A DNA stretch of 64,000 nt from Pseudobacter sp. (GCA_017849455.1 JAFIGX010000022.1:248001-312000); one strand, 5' to 3'. Positions 35,546 through 44,351 are shown, counted from the stretch's first letter. Translations and numbers: made by a program. Notes: generated by a model from the sequence alone, not told the origin.

Positions 35546-36053
35546 ACACATCCAGCAGTCCATCCGGCAGCTCCACGAAAACCTGTTTCTTCTTCTTATC
35601 GACTTTGAGCAATGATTCTTCGTGCATGGGGATGAGCGCATCTTTACCATTCAGATCGATGCGGCAGAGCAACTGATGGGGTTGTTCGATCACTTCGAGG
35701 ATCTCGCCGAGGTCTTCGCCGTTGTCGATGATATGGAAACCGAGCAGGGAGATGGGGGCCGATTTACCGGCGTACTGGTGGAAAGTCTCTTCCGGAAGCC
35801 ATACCTCTTTTTGCAGGAGCTTCTGCCCTGCTTCCTTGCTATCGATACCTTCCAGTTTGATAAAGAGTTCCCGGTCGTTCTTGATGCGGATATCTTCAAT
35901 GAAATATGGGAGAAAGCTATCTTTCTTATCCTCTACGAAAAGGGCCTGCAACCCTTTCAGGGAAGTTTTCTTACCCAGGTGATGGGTGATCACCAGTTCA
36001 CCTTTCACCCCGAAGGTAGCCACGAGCTTTCCGATGCTGCAGTAATTGATCAT
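35538..36053 (-). CDS. rimM: Ribosome maturation factor RimM
   Basis: 171 residues, two beta-barrel domains (about 1-80 and 95-170). It starts with IGKLVATFGVKGELVI and ends with the PDGLLDVFR C-terminus of Bacteroidota RimM. It assists 30S assembly. It lies 82 nt downstream of rpsP with a hairpin in between. Confidence 0.94.
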   Translation of the reverse strand: MINYCSIGKLVATFGVKGELVITHHLGKKTSLKGLQALFVEDKKDSFLPYFIEDIRIKNDRELFIKLEGIDSKEAGQKLLQKEVWLPEETFHQYAGKSAPISLLGFHIIDNGEDLGEILEVIEQPHQLLCRIDLNGKDALIPMHEESLLKVDKKKKQVFVELPDGLLDVFR

Positions 36054-36072
36054 ACGATCCTATAGATAAATA

Positions 36073-36099
36073 AAATCCCGATGAAGATCACCGGGATTT
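36073..36099 (-). terminator. Hairpin between rpsP and rimM
   Basis: Arms AAATCCCG (36073-36080) and CGGGATTT (36092-36099); on the minus strand the stem is followed by TTATTTATC. It is U-rich downstream, so it may act as an attenuator that lowers rimM expression relative to rpsP. Confidence 0.6.
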
Positions 36100-36135
36100 A
36101 AAAATTTGTTGAAGGCAAAACACAGCCTGCGCTAT

Positions 36136-36564
36136 TTATGATTCGCTCCCTTTGGGCCTTCCTGCCTGAACGATCGGGCGGCGGGGGCGGCGTTCCCTGG
36201 CACTGGCTTCCTGGCGCTTTTTAACTTGCACCTCGTGTTCGGAATGCCATTTCTGGAATTTCTCCATAGCAGCAGCTTCATCGAACAGACCGAGCTTCAC
36301 GCCACGAAGAAGGTGTTTCAGATACAGCACACCTTTGAAAGAAAGGATCCTGCGTACAGTATCGGTGGGTTGAGCACCTTTATGCAGCCAGTCCAGCGCT
36401 TTCTGACGATCGAGCTGAATAGATGCAGGCACTGTGAGCGGGTTGTACGTACCTAATTTCTGAATGAATTTTCCATCTCTGGGGGAGCGGGCGTCGGCCA
36501 CTACGATGAAATAAAATGGTCTTTTTTTAGACCCATGTCGTTGCAGTCTGATTTTTACTGGCAT
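36136..36564 (-). CDS. rpsP: 30S ribosomal protein S16 with C-terminal extension
   Basis: 142 residues; the S16 core covers about 1-80 (MPVKIRLQRHGSKKRPFYFI at the start). The C-terminal 60 residues are basic and low-complexity, longer than in E. coli (82 residues). The extension is common in Bacteroidota and other phyla. Confidence 0.95.
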   Translation of the reverse strand: MPVKIRLQRHGSKKRPFYFIVVADARSPRDGKFIQKLGTYNPLTVPASIQLDRQKALDWLHKGAQPTDTVRRILSFKGVLYLKHLLRGVKLGLFDEAAAMEKFQKWHSEHEVQVKKRQEASARERRPRRPIVQAGRPKGSES

Positions 36565-36627
36565 TTTAAATAGACATTTAAATGCGTGAACAAATAGGGT
36601 TACATTTTAAAAAACTAACAAGGATTG

Positions 36628-36658
36628 CAAAGGTAGCAATCCGAATGATTTTACCAAA
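36628..36658 (-). promoter_or_regulatory. Promoter of rpsP
   Basis: On the minus strand a TACCTTTG -7 element (36635-36628) and a TTTG -33 element (36658-36655) are separated by 19 bp, with a 63-nt leader before the rpsP ATG. Confidence 0.68.
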
Positions 36659-36733
36659 TTTAATACAATTTGCATCAAAATTCCCGTGCCGGAAAAAATT
36701 TTACAATTAAAAAAAGATTAGGCCCAGTCTGGA

Positions 36734-38053
36734 TTAGCGCCTTCCCAGACCCATTCTTCCCATGGGCATTTTATTCATCACTTTCATCATCTGTTTCATT
36801 TGTTCGAATTGTTTGAGAAAGGCATTCAATTCGTTAAGGTCCTTGCCTGCCCCTTTGGCGATCCGCTGCTTGCGTTTGGGATCGATGAGGTCGGGGTTGG
36901 CGCGTTCCTGGGGTGTCATGGAATTGATCAGGGCCTCGATGCCTTTGAAGGAATCATCGCTGATGTCGATGTCTTTCACGGCTTTACCCACACCGGGGAT
37001 CATGCCCAGCAGGTCTTTGATATTCCCCATTTTCTTGATCTGTTCCAGTTGTTGCTTAAAATCCTCAAAATCGAACTGGTTCTTCCGGATCTTTTTTTCC
37101 AGCTTACGTGCCTGATCTTCATCGAATTGGGCCTGCGCCTTTTCTACCAGGGTGGTGATATCGCCCATGCCCAGTATCCGCTGTGCCATACGTTCGGGGT
37201 AGAATACATCGAGCGTATCCATTTTTTCCCCGCTGCTCACGAATTTGATGGGCTTGTTGACGGTATATTTAATGGAGAGGGCCGCACCGCCACGGGTATC
37301 GCCGTCGAGCTTGGTAAGCACCACGCCTGAGAAGTCGAGCCTGTCATTGAATGCCTTGGCGGTATTGACGGCATCCTGTCCGGTCATGGAATCCACCACG
37401 AAGAGGATCTCCTGCGGATTGACGGCGGATCTTATCTTGGCCACCTCCGTCATCATCGCTTCATCTACGGCCAGCCGGCCGGCGGTATCTATGATGAGCA
37501 CATTCTTATTCCGGCTTCTCGCTTCTTTCACTGCCTGTTCGGCGATGGCCACGGCATTTTTATTGTCGGGCTCGCTGTATACTTCCACACCGATCTGTTC
37601 ACCCAATACTTTCAACTGATCGATCGCCGCAGGGCGGTAGATATCCGCCGCTACAAGCATGGGAGATAGTCCTTTCCTCGTCTTGAGGTAATTGGCCAGT
37701 TTGGCGCTGAAAGTGGTTTTACCGGAACCCTGCAGGCCGGCGATGAGGATCACGGCCGGATTGCCTTTTGCATTGAAGGCACTTTCGGTGCCGCCCATCA
37801 GATCGACCAGCTCATCCTTCACGATCTTCACCATGAGTTGTCCGGGGCTTACTGCCGTAAGCACTTTCTGCCCCATGGCGGCATCCTTCACCTTATCGGT
37901 AAATTCTTTGGCGATCTTATAGTTCACGTCGGCGTCGACAAGGGCGCGGCGTATATCCTTCACCGTAGCAGCAATATTGAGCTCGGTGATCCTGCCTTCG
38001 CCTTTGATCTGTTTAAAGGCCGATTCTAAACGTTCGGTTAGATTTTGAAACAT
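36734..38053 (-). CDS. ffh: Signal recognition particle protein Ffh
   Basis: 439 residues from the ATG at 38053 (MFQNLTERLESAF). The GTPase has GLQGSGKTT, DTAGRLAVDE and TKLDGDTRGG; the C-terminal M domain is methionine-rich (FEQMKQMMKVMNKM). It targets membrane proteins to the translocon. An in-frame ATG at 38155 is rejected because the extra 34 codons translate the octamer-repeat element. Confidence 0.97.
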   Translation of the reverse strand: MFQNLTERLESAFKQIKGEGRITELNIAATVKDIRRALVDADVNYKIAKEFTDKVKDAAMGQKVLTAVSPGQLMVKIVKDELVDLMGGTESAFNAKGNPAVILIAGLQGSGKTTFSAKLANYLKTRKGLSPMLVAADIYRPAAIDQLKVLGEQIGVEVYSEPDNKNAVAIAEQAVKEARSRNKNVLIIDTAGRLAVDEAMMTEVAKIRSAVNPQEILFVVDSMTGQDAVNTAKAFNDRLDFSGVVLTKLDGDTRGGAALSIKYTVNKPIKFVSSGEKMDTLDVFYPERMAQRILGMGDITTLVEKAQAQFDEDQARKLEKKIRKNQFDFEDFKQQLEQIKKMGNIKDLLGMIPGVGKAVKDIDISDDSFKGIEALINSMTPQERANPDLIDPKRKQRIAKGAGKDLNELNAFLKQFEQMKQMMKVMNKMPMGRMGLGRR

Positions 38054-38089
38054 AGTGCGTGTTTTCTCTGTCCACAAAATCCCGGGGAA

Positions 38090-38180
38090 GTCGACAGGTT
38101 GAAATGTTGAAAGGTTGACAAGGAGGCCCCGATGTTCCGGAGATCTCCTTGTCAACCTTTCAACTTGTTAACTTGTCAAC
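38090..38180. repeat. Octamer-array hairpin between rpoD and ffh
   Basis: Opposed arrays of 8-mers. The left arm (38090-38125) is GTCGACAG, GTTGAAAT, GTTGAAAG, GTTGACAA, GGAG; the right arm (38145-38180) is CTCC, TTGTCAAC, CTTTCAAC, TTGTTAAC, TTGTCAAC. The arms match at 31 of 36 positions, with the inner 20 perfect; the loop is 19 nt (38126-38144). It lies in the 198-nt gap 37 nt upstream of the ffh start. Confidence 0.85.
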
Positions 38181-38251
38181 ACCCGTCGGGGTTGCAAATT
38201 TACAGTAAGATCGTGAAGTGTAAAGTTTTGTTCGGGTATTTACTTTTTTGG

Positions 38252-39121
38252 TTAAACGCCCAGGTACCCGCGAAGGGCCTTGGAGCGCGAATTGGTCCTC
38301 AATTTGGTGATGGCCTTGTCTTTGATCTGGCGTACCCTTTCACGGGTAAGGTTGAATTTGTCGCCGATATCTTCCAGGCTCATAGGATGGTCGACCCCGA
38401 TGCCGAAGAAGTAGCAGATCACTTCTTTCTGACGCTCCGTAAGCATTTTCATGGAGCGCTCGATCTCCTGCTTCAACGATTCCTTATGCTCGATATTGGT
38501 TTCGGCACGTTCTGCATTGGGATTTTCCAGCACATCGACGAGGGTATTGTCTTCCCCTTCCGACAAAGGCGTATCCATACTCACGTGCCTGGCCGCAATG
38601 CCCAGCGTGGCCGATACTTCATCGGTTTCCAGCTCCAGCAATTCCGCCAGCTCTTCAGGAGAAGGCTCGCGTTCGAATTCCTGTTCCAGTTGGGAAAATG
38701 CTTTCTGGATCTTGTTGGTCAGGCCTACTTTGTTGAGCGGAAGCCTTACGATGCGTGATTGTTCTGCCAAAGCCTGGAGGATGCTCTGGCGTATCCACCA
38801 TACGGCATACGAAATGAATTTGAAGCCGCGGGTTTCATCAAAGCGTTGTGCTGCTTTGATCAGACCGAGATTACCTTCGTTGATGAGATCGGGTAAGGAG
38901 AGACCCTGGTTTTGGTACTGCTTGGCGACTGATACCACAAATCGAAGATTTGCTTTGGTTAGTTTATCGAGAGCAGCCTGGTCACCCTGTTTAATACGCC
39001 TGGCTAAACGCACTTCTTCTTCAGGGCTGATCAATTCGACTTTTCCGATTTCCTGCAGGTACTTTTCAAGGCTCTGAGATTCACGATTCGTTATCGATTT
39101 CGTGATCTTGAGTTGACGCAT
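38252..39121 (-). CDS. rpoD: Primary RNA polymerase sigma factor
   Basis: 289 residues from the ATG at 39121 (MRQLKITKSI). Region 1.2 is at the N-terminus (YLQEIGKVELI), region 2 has the core-binding and -10 recognition segment (ETRGFKFISYAVWWIRQSI), and region 4 has a helix-turn-helix (SLEDIGDKFNLTRERVRQI). Region 1.1 is missing, which is typical of Bacteroidota, whose sigma recognises TAnnTTTG promoters such as those seen here. Confidence 0.96.
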   Translation of the reverse strand: MRQLKITKSITNRESQSLEKYLQEIGKVELISPEEEVRLARRIKQGDQAALDKLTKANLRFVVSVAKQYQNQGLSLPDLINEGNLGLIKAAQRFDETRGFKFISYAVWWIRQSILQALAEQSRIVRLPLNKVGLTNKIQKAFSQLEQEFEREPSPEELAELLELETDEVSATLGIAARHVSMDTPLSEGEDNTLVDVLENPNAERAETNIEHKESLKQEIERSMKMLTERQKEVICYFFGIGVDHPMSLEDIGDKFNLTRERVRQIKDKAITKLRTNSRSKALRGYLGV

Positions 39122-39127
39122 ACTCAT

Positions 39128-39442
39128 AGGTAGAGGTCGTTTAAAGGGTTTTTAGGTTTAAAGGTTTAATGGTTACCACAGACAAAAACGTCAATAATGC
39201 CTGTTTTCTTATACTACTGATCGTCAACTTTTAAAAGCCAGTTCAGGCAATTTAACCAATAATAGCGCAGGTTCCAAAAAAAAGATTTGTAAACAACTGG
39301 TTGTCAGCCGCTTTAAAGTTTTTCAGGCCAACGTTATCTTTCCCTATCTTTAGCAGGGTCCGTAACAAAAAAATTTTTAGGGTAGCATTAATTTTCTATT
39401 ATTGCAACCTAGGTATTATAAAAAGTTCAATACAAGGAGTAG
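39128..39442. other. 315-nt intergenic region upstream of rpoD and the START-like gene
   Basis: No gene is seen. It contains the octamer array at 39139-39178, which lies next to the rpoD start, and a weak TATCTTTA box at about 39344. No exact TAnnTTTG match was found for rpoD. An AAGGAG Shine-Dalgarno-like sequence lies 3 nt before the START-like ATG, unusual for this phylum. Confidence 0.6.
39139..39178. repeat. Octamer array in the rpoD leader
   Basis: GGTTTTTA, GGTTTAAA, GGTTTAAT, GGTTACCA run without gaps (39147-39178), preceded by GTTTAAAG (39139-39146). No convincing opposite arm is present. It looks like a single arm of the same kind of array as at 38090-38180. Confidence 0.55.
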
Positions 39443-39823
39443 ATGAGTAAGAAACAACAATTTACGTTAGAGTATCCGGTGAGATGTTCTCCTTCCATTT
39501 TATTCGAATTCCTGAGCACTCCTGCCGGCTTGCAGGAATGGTTTGCAGATAAAGTGGACGAACGGGATAATGTATTCAGTTTTTCCTGGAATGGCGCAAC
39601 TGATAAAGCGGAAGTGACGGAGAGTGAAGAAGACAAATTCATTCGATTTCATTGGCTGCATGCTCCCAAAGAAGAATATTTTGAATTTCGTATCGAGAAG
39701 TCGGAAGTTACCAACCAAACCATCCTGGTGATCAGGGATTTTGCAGATAAAGGCGATGTGAAAGATCAAACCCAGCTTTGGAGTTACCAGGTGAAGGACC
39801 TGTTCCATCGCCTCGGTAATTAA
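39443..39823 (+). CDS. START-like (AHSA1/SRPBCC) domain protein
   Basis: 126 residues of a SRPBCC-fold protein (LEYPVRCSPSILFEFLSTPAGLQEWFADKV at the start), a ligand-binding or chaperone-like cavity fold. No enzymatic motif or signal peptide is seen. Its end overlaps the convergent neighbour by 4 nt. Confidence 0.8.
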   Translation: MSKKQQFTLEYPVRCSPSILFEFLSTPAGLQEWFADKVDERDNVFSFSWNGATDKAEVTESEEDKFIRFHWLHAPKEEYFEFRIEKSEVTNQTILVIRDFADKGDVKDQTQLWSYQVKDLFHRLGN

Positions 39824-40431
39824 TCCGTTATTGACTGAAGGACTACATGATATAGATCTGTCATTATTATTTTTGCCCGGTTCCATTCAAGGAGCGATAT
39901 CCTCACGGACAACTTACAGAAATCATTACGCGACAGTATCCGCCTGATCGCCTCTTCATCCAATTGTGTGATCGCAGTATAATTAGTCTCCGAAAGATCA
40001 TGCTCCCATTCATCATCAATGATACCGATATGGAATCCCTGCTCTCCTAGCCTTCGCAGGTGCTTCTGTAATGCAGGCTGGTAGCGGGTTTTATAATTCC
40101 CCTTCAAATGCAGCGTAATGCTGAAATAATGCCCCCACCAGAACATCGTACGGATGGCGAAGATATGTTCCTTCCCGAACAGCCTCGGGTAATCCAGCAT
40201 CATATAAGGCAATCCTCGATACTTTTCACCCTTCGATATCTTGGGCGATACTGCCAGCACTTCAGCGGGTAATAATGCCGGTTGGGCGCCGGTCATTTCC
40301 CGGAAAGAGCCGGAAAGCTCTCCGAATAGCTCCATCACTTTGTCGATAATACGATTCTTTGTTAAAAGCCAATGAGCATTCTGTACCATTGCCAATTCCT
40401 CTTCCGAAAGATGTATTTTTGCCGGGTTCAT
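39820..40431 (-). CDS. Conserved hypothetical protein
   Basis: 203 residues, not recognised, without signal peptide or membrane helix. It is rich in Leu/Glu at the N-terminus with aromatic residues at 110-125 (FWWGHYFSITLHLKG). The start at 40431 is 18 nt from the GTG start of the divergent LptF/LptG gene. Confidence 0.65.
   Translation of the reverse strand: MNPAKIHLSEEELAMVQNAHWLLTKNRIIDKVMELFGELSGSFREMTGAQPALLPAEVLAVSPKISKGEKYRGLPYMMLDYPRLFGKEHIFAIRTMFWWGHYFSITLHLKGNYKTRYQPALQKHLRRLGEQGFHIGIIDDEWEHDLSETNYTAITQLDEEAIRRILSRNDFCKLSVRISLLEWNRAKIIMTDLYHVVLQSITD
40414..40421 (+). promoter_or_regulatory. TAnnTTTG promoter of the LptF/LptG gene
   Basis: TATTTTTG inside the 5' end of the divergent gene, 28 nt upstream of the GTG at 40450. 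Confidence 0.5.
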
Positions 40432-40449
40432 GGATTAAAGGTAGTAACA

Positions 40450-41964
40450 GTGACCAAAAAATTAGATATACTGGTATTAAAGGCTTTTATCGGACCCTTT
40501 ATCGCCACTTTTTTTCTCACCCTCTTTGTTCTGATCCTGCAGTTCTTCTGGTTGTGGATCGATGACTTCGTTGGCAAAGGCATCGATACCTTCATCATGC
40601 TGAAGCTCATTTTATTTCTCAGCGCAACACTGGTGCCACTGGCCCTTCCACTCGCCGTGCTCCTTTCCTCCATCATGACCTTCGGCAATCTCGGTGAAAC
40701 ATTCGAACTGGTGGCCATCAAATCGGCCGGCATCGGCCTGCTCCGCTTCATGTGTCCCCTGCTGATCACAGCCATCTTTCTCTCCGGTCTCGCCTTCCTT
40801 TTCAATAATTATGTGATCCCGGTGGCTAACCTGAAAATGAAGACGCTTCACAACGATGTAGTGAATAAGAAACCTGCCTTCGATCTGAAAGAAGGAGTGT
40901 TCTATACCACCATCCCCGATTTCGCCATCAAGGTTTCCAAAAAAGTAAATGATTCGGTGCTGAGCAATGTGATCATCTATGAACAGAACAGGGGCCTGCA
41001 GGACAATATCATCGCAGCTAAAGAAGGTCTCATGAAAGTGAGCAGGGACAAGCGTTTCCTCGAGTTCACCCTGGTCGATGGATGGCGTTACCAGGAAGAC
41101 GGGCCACGGGGCACCACCAATACCCAATTCATCAGGCTCGGTTTCAAGGAATACAAGAAGGTGCTCGATATTTCAGCGCTCAGGATGAATTTCACCAATG
41201 ATACCGTGTATAAAGACAGGTACGAGATGCTGAGCGTTCGCCAGTTGAGCAAAGTGATCGATTCCCTCGAACGCAATAATAAAAAATTCACGGAGCGAAG
41301 CAGTAACGATATTCGGATATACCTCGACTTTATGAAGTACCTCGACACGGGTTGGGTGGACGTGAAGATCCCTCCCGTCAAAAAAGTGAGATCATTCGCC
41401 GAACTGCTGCCCGACAGCGCCCGCTATACCGTGGTGGAACAAAGCGCCTCCTATGCCAATTCCATCAAAACCGCACTGGAAGGTACTTCCATCGACTATG
41501 ATTCCAAGCGCAAGGAACTGAGACTGCACCTCATGACCTGGCATGAAAAATTCACCATGTCACTGGCCGTGCTCGTGCTGTTCATGATCGGCGCACCACT
41601 GGGCTCCATCGTTCGCAAAGGCGGCGTCGGTACCCCGATCGTTTTCGCGATCATCTTTTTCGTGATCTTTTTTCTCCTCAATAATTTCGGTAAGAAGTTC
41701 GTGAAGGAAGACGTACTGCAGCCATTTGCCGGTATGTGGCTCGCCACGATCGTGCTGGTGCCGATCGGCATGTTCCTCACTTATAAAGCCCTCCACGATT
41801 CGCAGCTCTTCAACAAGGAATTTTATTTCAGGCTGTTCAGGGGATTACGAAATCTGAGGTATGAAGCCAGAAGTAAGAAGTCTGAAGACCGAAACGAATT
41901 GGTATCTCCAACAATAGAGGAGCCTCAGACCTCAGACCTCAGACCCCCGACTTCAGACCTCTGA
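40450..41964 (+). CDS. LptF/LptG-family lipopolysaccharide export permease
   Basis: 504 residues from the GTG at 40450 (TKKLDILVLKAFIGPFIAT). It has N-terminal helices (about 13-45, 55-80, 100-125), a large periplasmic jellyroll-like region (about 140-360) and three C-terminal helices (about 375-460). This is the inner-membrane part of the Lpt bridge that moves LPS to the outer membrane. An ATG at 40372 is in frame but lies upstream of the promoter. The last 37 residues or so are encoded by a heptamer-repeat array, so the tail is probably non-native. Confidence 0.9.
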   Translation: MTKKLDILVLKAFIGPFIATFFLTLFVLILQFFWLWIDDFVGKGIDTFIMLKLILFLSATLVPLALPLAVLLSSIMTFGNLGETFELVAIKSAGIGLLRFMCPLLITAIFLSGLAFLFNNYVIPVANLKMKTLHNDVVNKKPAFDLKEGVFYTTIPDFAIKVSKKVNDSVLSNVIIYEQNRGLQDNIIAAKEGLMKVSRDKRFLEFTLVDGWRYQEDGPRGTTNTQFIRLGFKEYKKVLDISALRMNFTNDTVYKDRYEMLSVRQLSKVIDSLERNNKKFTERSSNDIRIYLDFMKYLDTGWVDVKIPPVKKVRSFAELLPDSARYTVVEQSASYANSIKTALEGTSIDYDSKRKELRLHLMTWHEKFTMSLAVLVLFMIGAPLGSIVRKGGVGTPIVFAIIFFVIFFLLNNFGKKFVKEDVLQPFAGMWLATIVLVPIGMFLTYKALHDSQLFNKEFYFRLFRGLRNLRYEARSKKSEDRNELVSPTIEEPQTSDLRPPTSDL

Positions 41965-41971
41965 CCTCCTG
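41855..41971. repeat. Heptamer-array hairpin at the 3' end of the LptF/LptG gene
   Basis: The left arm (about 41853-41894) has 7-mers TCTGAGG, TATGAAG, CCAGAAG, TAAGAAG, TCTGAAG, ACCGAAA. The right arm (41923-41971) is a clean run: CCTCAGA three times, then CCCCCGA, CTTCAGA, CCTCTGA, CCTCCTG. The arms are complementary. The right arm crosses the stop codon at 41962-41964, so most of the element is translated. It shares the 12-mer ACTTCAGACCTC with 1966-2048. Confidence 0.8.
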
Positions 41972-41977
41972 TTCCTC

Positions 41978-42676
41978 CTAGAAATTCGGTTGCAAAGCAT
42001 TTTTCGAATAGAACTGCAACACATGATCGGCCACTTCCTGCGGTGTGTCTACGATCTTCAGCAGATCAAGATCAGCCGGTGAAATATTATTGGCCTGCTT
42101 CAACATCGTTTGTTGCAGCCATTCCACCAGCCCGCCCCAGTAGGCCCTGCCCACCAGTATCAGCGGCACCTGCGACATCTTTCCCGTCTGGATCAATGTA
42201 GCCACCTCGAAGAATTCGTCCATGGTGCCGAAGCCGCCGGGCATCATCACGAAGCCCTGCGAATATTTGGTGAACATCACTTTGCGTACGAAGAAGTATT
42301 CGAAATGAAGATTGGCATCGCGGTCGATGAAAGGATTGGCATGCTGCTCGAAAGGCAGCTCGATATTGAGACCTACCGATTTGCCGCCTCCCAGTTGGGC
42401 GCCTTTATTGGCTGCTTCCATGATGCCCGGCCCGCCCCCGGAAATGATCCCGAAGCCTTCTTCCGCCAGGCGTTTGGCAATATCGACGGTCAATTCATAA
42501 AATTCATGCCCTGGTTGTGTACGGGCTGAGCCGAAAACTGAAATACAGGGGCCGATCTTGGCCAACGCTTCAAAACCATCTACGAACTCGGCCATTATTT
42601 TAAAGATCTGCCAGCTTGAATGTGCTTTCGATTCCGACCACCTGCGTTGTTTGGAAATCCTTATCGTATCATTCAT
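41978..42676 (-). CDS. LOG-family protein (TIGR00730)
   Basis: 232 residues of the Rossmann-like LOG family, with SGGGPGIMEAANKGA and PGGFGTMDEFFE, the nucleotide- and ribose-binding motifs. Plant LOGs release cytokinins from their ribotides; bacterial members hydrolyse nucleotide monophosphates. The role here is not established. Confidence 0.87.
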   Translation of the reverse strand: MNDTIRISKQRRWSESKAHSSWQIFKIMAEFVDGFEALAKIGPCISVFGSARTQPGHEFYELTVDIAKRLAEEGFGIISGGGPGIMEAANKGAQLGGGKSVGLNIELPFEQHANPFIDRDANLHFEYFFVRKVMFTKYSQGFVMMPGGFGTMDEFFEVATLIQTGKMSQVPLILVGRAYWGGLVEWLQQTMLKQANNISPADLDLLKIVDTPQEVADHVLQFYSKNALQPNF

Positions 42677-42709
42677 ACAATTATCTTATTGTTTAAGGGT
42701 GAAGACAAT

Positions 42710-42754
42710 GAATGCCATCCTTTCGTTCGCTGGGAACATAGAGGGATGGCATTC
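42710..42754 (-). other. Hairpin between the symporter and LOG genes
   Basis: Perfect 11-bp arms GAATGCCATCC (42710-42720) and GGATGGCATTC (42744-42754) with a 23-nt loop. It lies 26 nt downstream of the symporter stop and has no clean T-run, so it could be a weak terminator or a processing stem. Confidence 0.5.
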
Positions 42755-42780
42755 TAATATGTAACGATCGACCCGCCTGT

Positions 42781-44238
42781 TTAGTTTACGGCAGGGGCAT
42801 CTTTTTTTGAAACGGCCCAGAGGCCCAGGAAGGTGAGGAGACCGTTGATGATCAGCAGTTCCAGCCCGATCTCGAAGGAACCGAAAAATACCTTCTGGTA
42901 CTTATCCAGAATAAAACAGATCGCAGGGGCCAGAATGCAGATCAGCGGTACCAGCCTGTCGTTTACGGTCCTTTTCGTGAGAATGCCGAAGCTGAACAGG
43001 CCCAGCAGGGGACCATAGGTATAGCCGGCTATTTTAAGTATCACGCCGATCATGCTGGGGTTGTTCACCCATTTGAATATGAGCACGAATACCAGGAAGA
43101 TGAATGCCACGATGAGGTGTACGCGCTGACGGTATTTTTTCTTTTGGATGTCCGTCCAGTCATTCCGCCTTTGCATACCCAATATATCGATGCAAAAAGA
43201 AGAGGTGAGGGCTGTGATGGCCCCATCGGCACTGGGGAAGAGCGCCGAGATCAGGGCAATGATGAAGATCACGGAGATGATCGGCGGCATGTGCTTCAGT
43301 GCTATGGCAGGGAAGAGCGCATCACCGGTGGCGTTCACGCCTACCTGTGCGCCATAGAGATGTAATAAGCCGCCCAGCACAAGGAACAGCAGGATCACTG
43401 CCAGCATGATCAGGGAAAGCGTGATCACATTTTTCTGTGCATCTTTCAGGGTCTTCACCGAAATATTTTTTTGCATCATCTCCTGGTCCATCCCCGTCAT
43501 GGTGATGGTGATGAAAGCGCCGGCCGCTATTTGCTTGAGGAAGAAGAACCGGCTTTCCGGATCGGTGAAAAATATTCTTGTGTACCCTTTTTCTTCCATC
43601 ATGCTCCAACTTTCACCCAGGCTGATATTCATCGTTTTCAGGATATAAAACACGCAGATGATCAATCCGGCCAGCATACAGGTCGTTTGGAGGGTGTCGG
43701 TCCACACGATGGTCTTCACGCCTCCTTCATAGGTATACAACAGGATCATGAGCAGGATAACGAGCGTGGTGACCCAGAAAGGGATCTCAAAGTTCCTGAG
43801 GATGGCATCCTGCAGGATCTTAACGACCAGGTATAAACGAGCCGTGGCGCCCAGCGTGCGGGACAATATAAAGAACGACGCTCCCGTTTTATAGGAAGCA
43901 AAGCCCAGTCGGGTGCTGAGATAATTGTAAATGGAAGTCAGGTTCAACCTGTAATACAATGGCAGTAATACATACGCGATCACGAGATAGCCGATCAGGT
44001 ATCCCAGCATGATCTGGAAATAGGCGAAAGATTCTTTGCCTACAGCACCCGGCACGCTGATGAAAGTAACGCCGCTGAGTGAAGTGCCGATCATGCCGAA
44101 AGCCACCAGCATCCAGTTGGAATTACGGTTGCCGATAAAAAAGGAATCGTTGTTGGAGTTGCGCGAAGTCAAATACGCCACCACCAGCAACAGGAGAAAA
44201 TAGCCGATCACAAATGAGAAGAGCAGGGATGCTGACAT
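42781..44238 (-). CDS. Sodium:solute symporter (SSS family)
   Basis: 485 residues with about 13 membrane helices. Family features include GTSLSGVTFISVPG (about 51-64) in the first-helix region and a TSSFCIDI stretch further on. It takes up an organic solute with Na+; which one is not visible. It is transcribed before the 232-residue LOG gene, separated by the hairpin at 42710-42754. Confidence 0.88.
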   Translation of the reverse strand: MSASLLFSFVIGYFLLLLVVAYLTSRNSNNDSFFIGNRNSNWMLVAFGMIGTSLSGVTFISVPGAVGKESFAYFQIMLGYLIGYLVIAYVLLPLYYRLNLTSIYNYLSTRLGFASYKTGASFFILSRTLGATARLYLVVKILQDAILRNFEIPFWVTTLVILLMILLYTYEGGVKTIVWTDTLQTTCMLAGLIICVFYILKTMNISLGESWSMMEEKGYTRIFFTDPESRFFFLKQIAAGAFITITMTGMDQEMMQKNISVKTLKDAQKNVITLSLIMLAVILLFLVLGGLLHLYGAQVGVNATGDALFPAIALKHMPPIISVIFIIALISALFPSADGAITALTSSFCIDILGMQRRNDWTDIQKKKYRQRVHLIVAFIFLVFVLIFKWVNNPSMIGVILKIAGYTYGPLLGLFSFGILTKRTVNDRLVPLICILAPAICFILDKYQKVFFGSFEIGLELLIINGLLTFLGLWAVSKKDAPAVN

Positions 44239-44307
44239 AGAAATACTTTAAATGGTTGAAGGTAATAAAATTGTATTCAAAATGAAGACAATCCGCTTAC
44301 CTTAGCG

Positions 44308-44329
44308 GGCCGGATGGTCAAATCCGGCC
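44308..44329 (+). other. Hairpin in the leader of the second LOG gene
   Basis: GGCCGGAT (44308-44315) and ATCCGGCC (44322-44329), perfect 8-bp arms, loop GGTCAA, ending 22 nt before the ATG at 44352. A near-consensus TACCTTAG box lies at 44298-44305. Confidence 0.45.
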
Positions 44330-44351
44330 AACAGGTTTAAACCAAACCTTT

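Noticed and set aside
38054..38155. A longer ffh start at 38155
   Set aside because: The extra 34 codons translate the octamer-repeat element and have no similarity to Ffh, which begins at 38053.
39344..39351. TATCTTTA as promoter for the START-like gene
   Set aside because: One mismatch to TAnnTTTG and a leader of about 92 nt; not strong enough to list.
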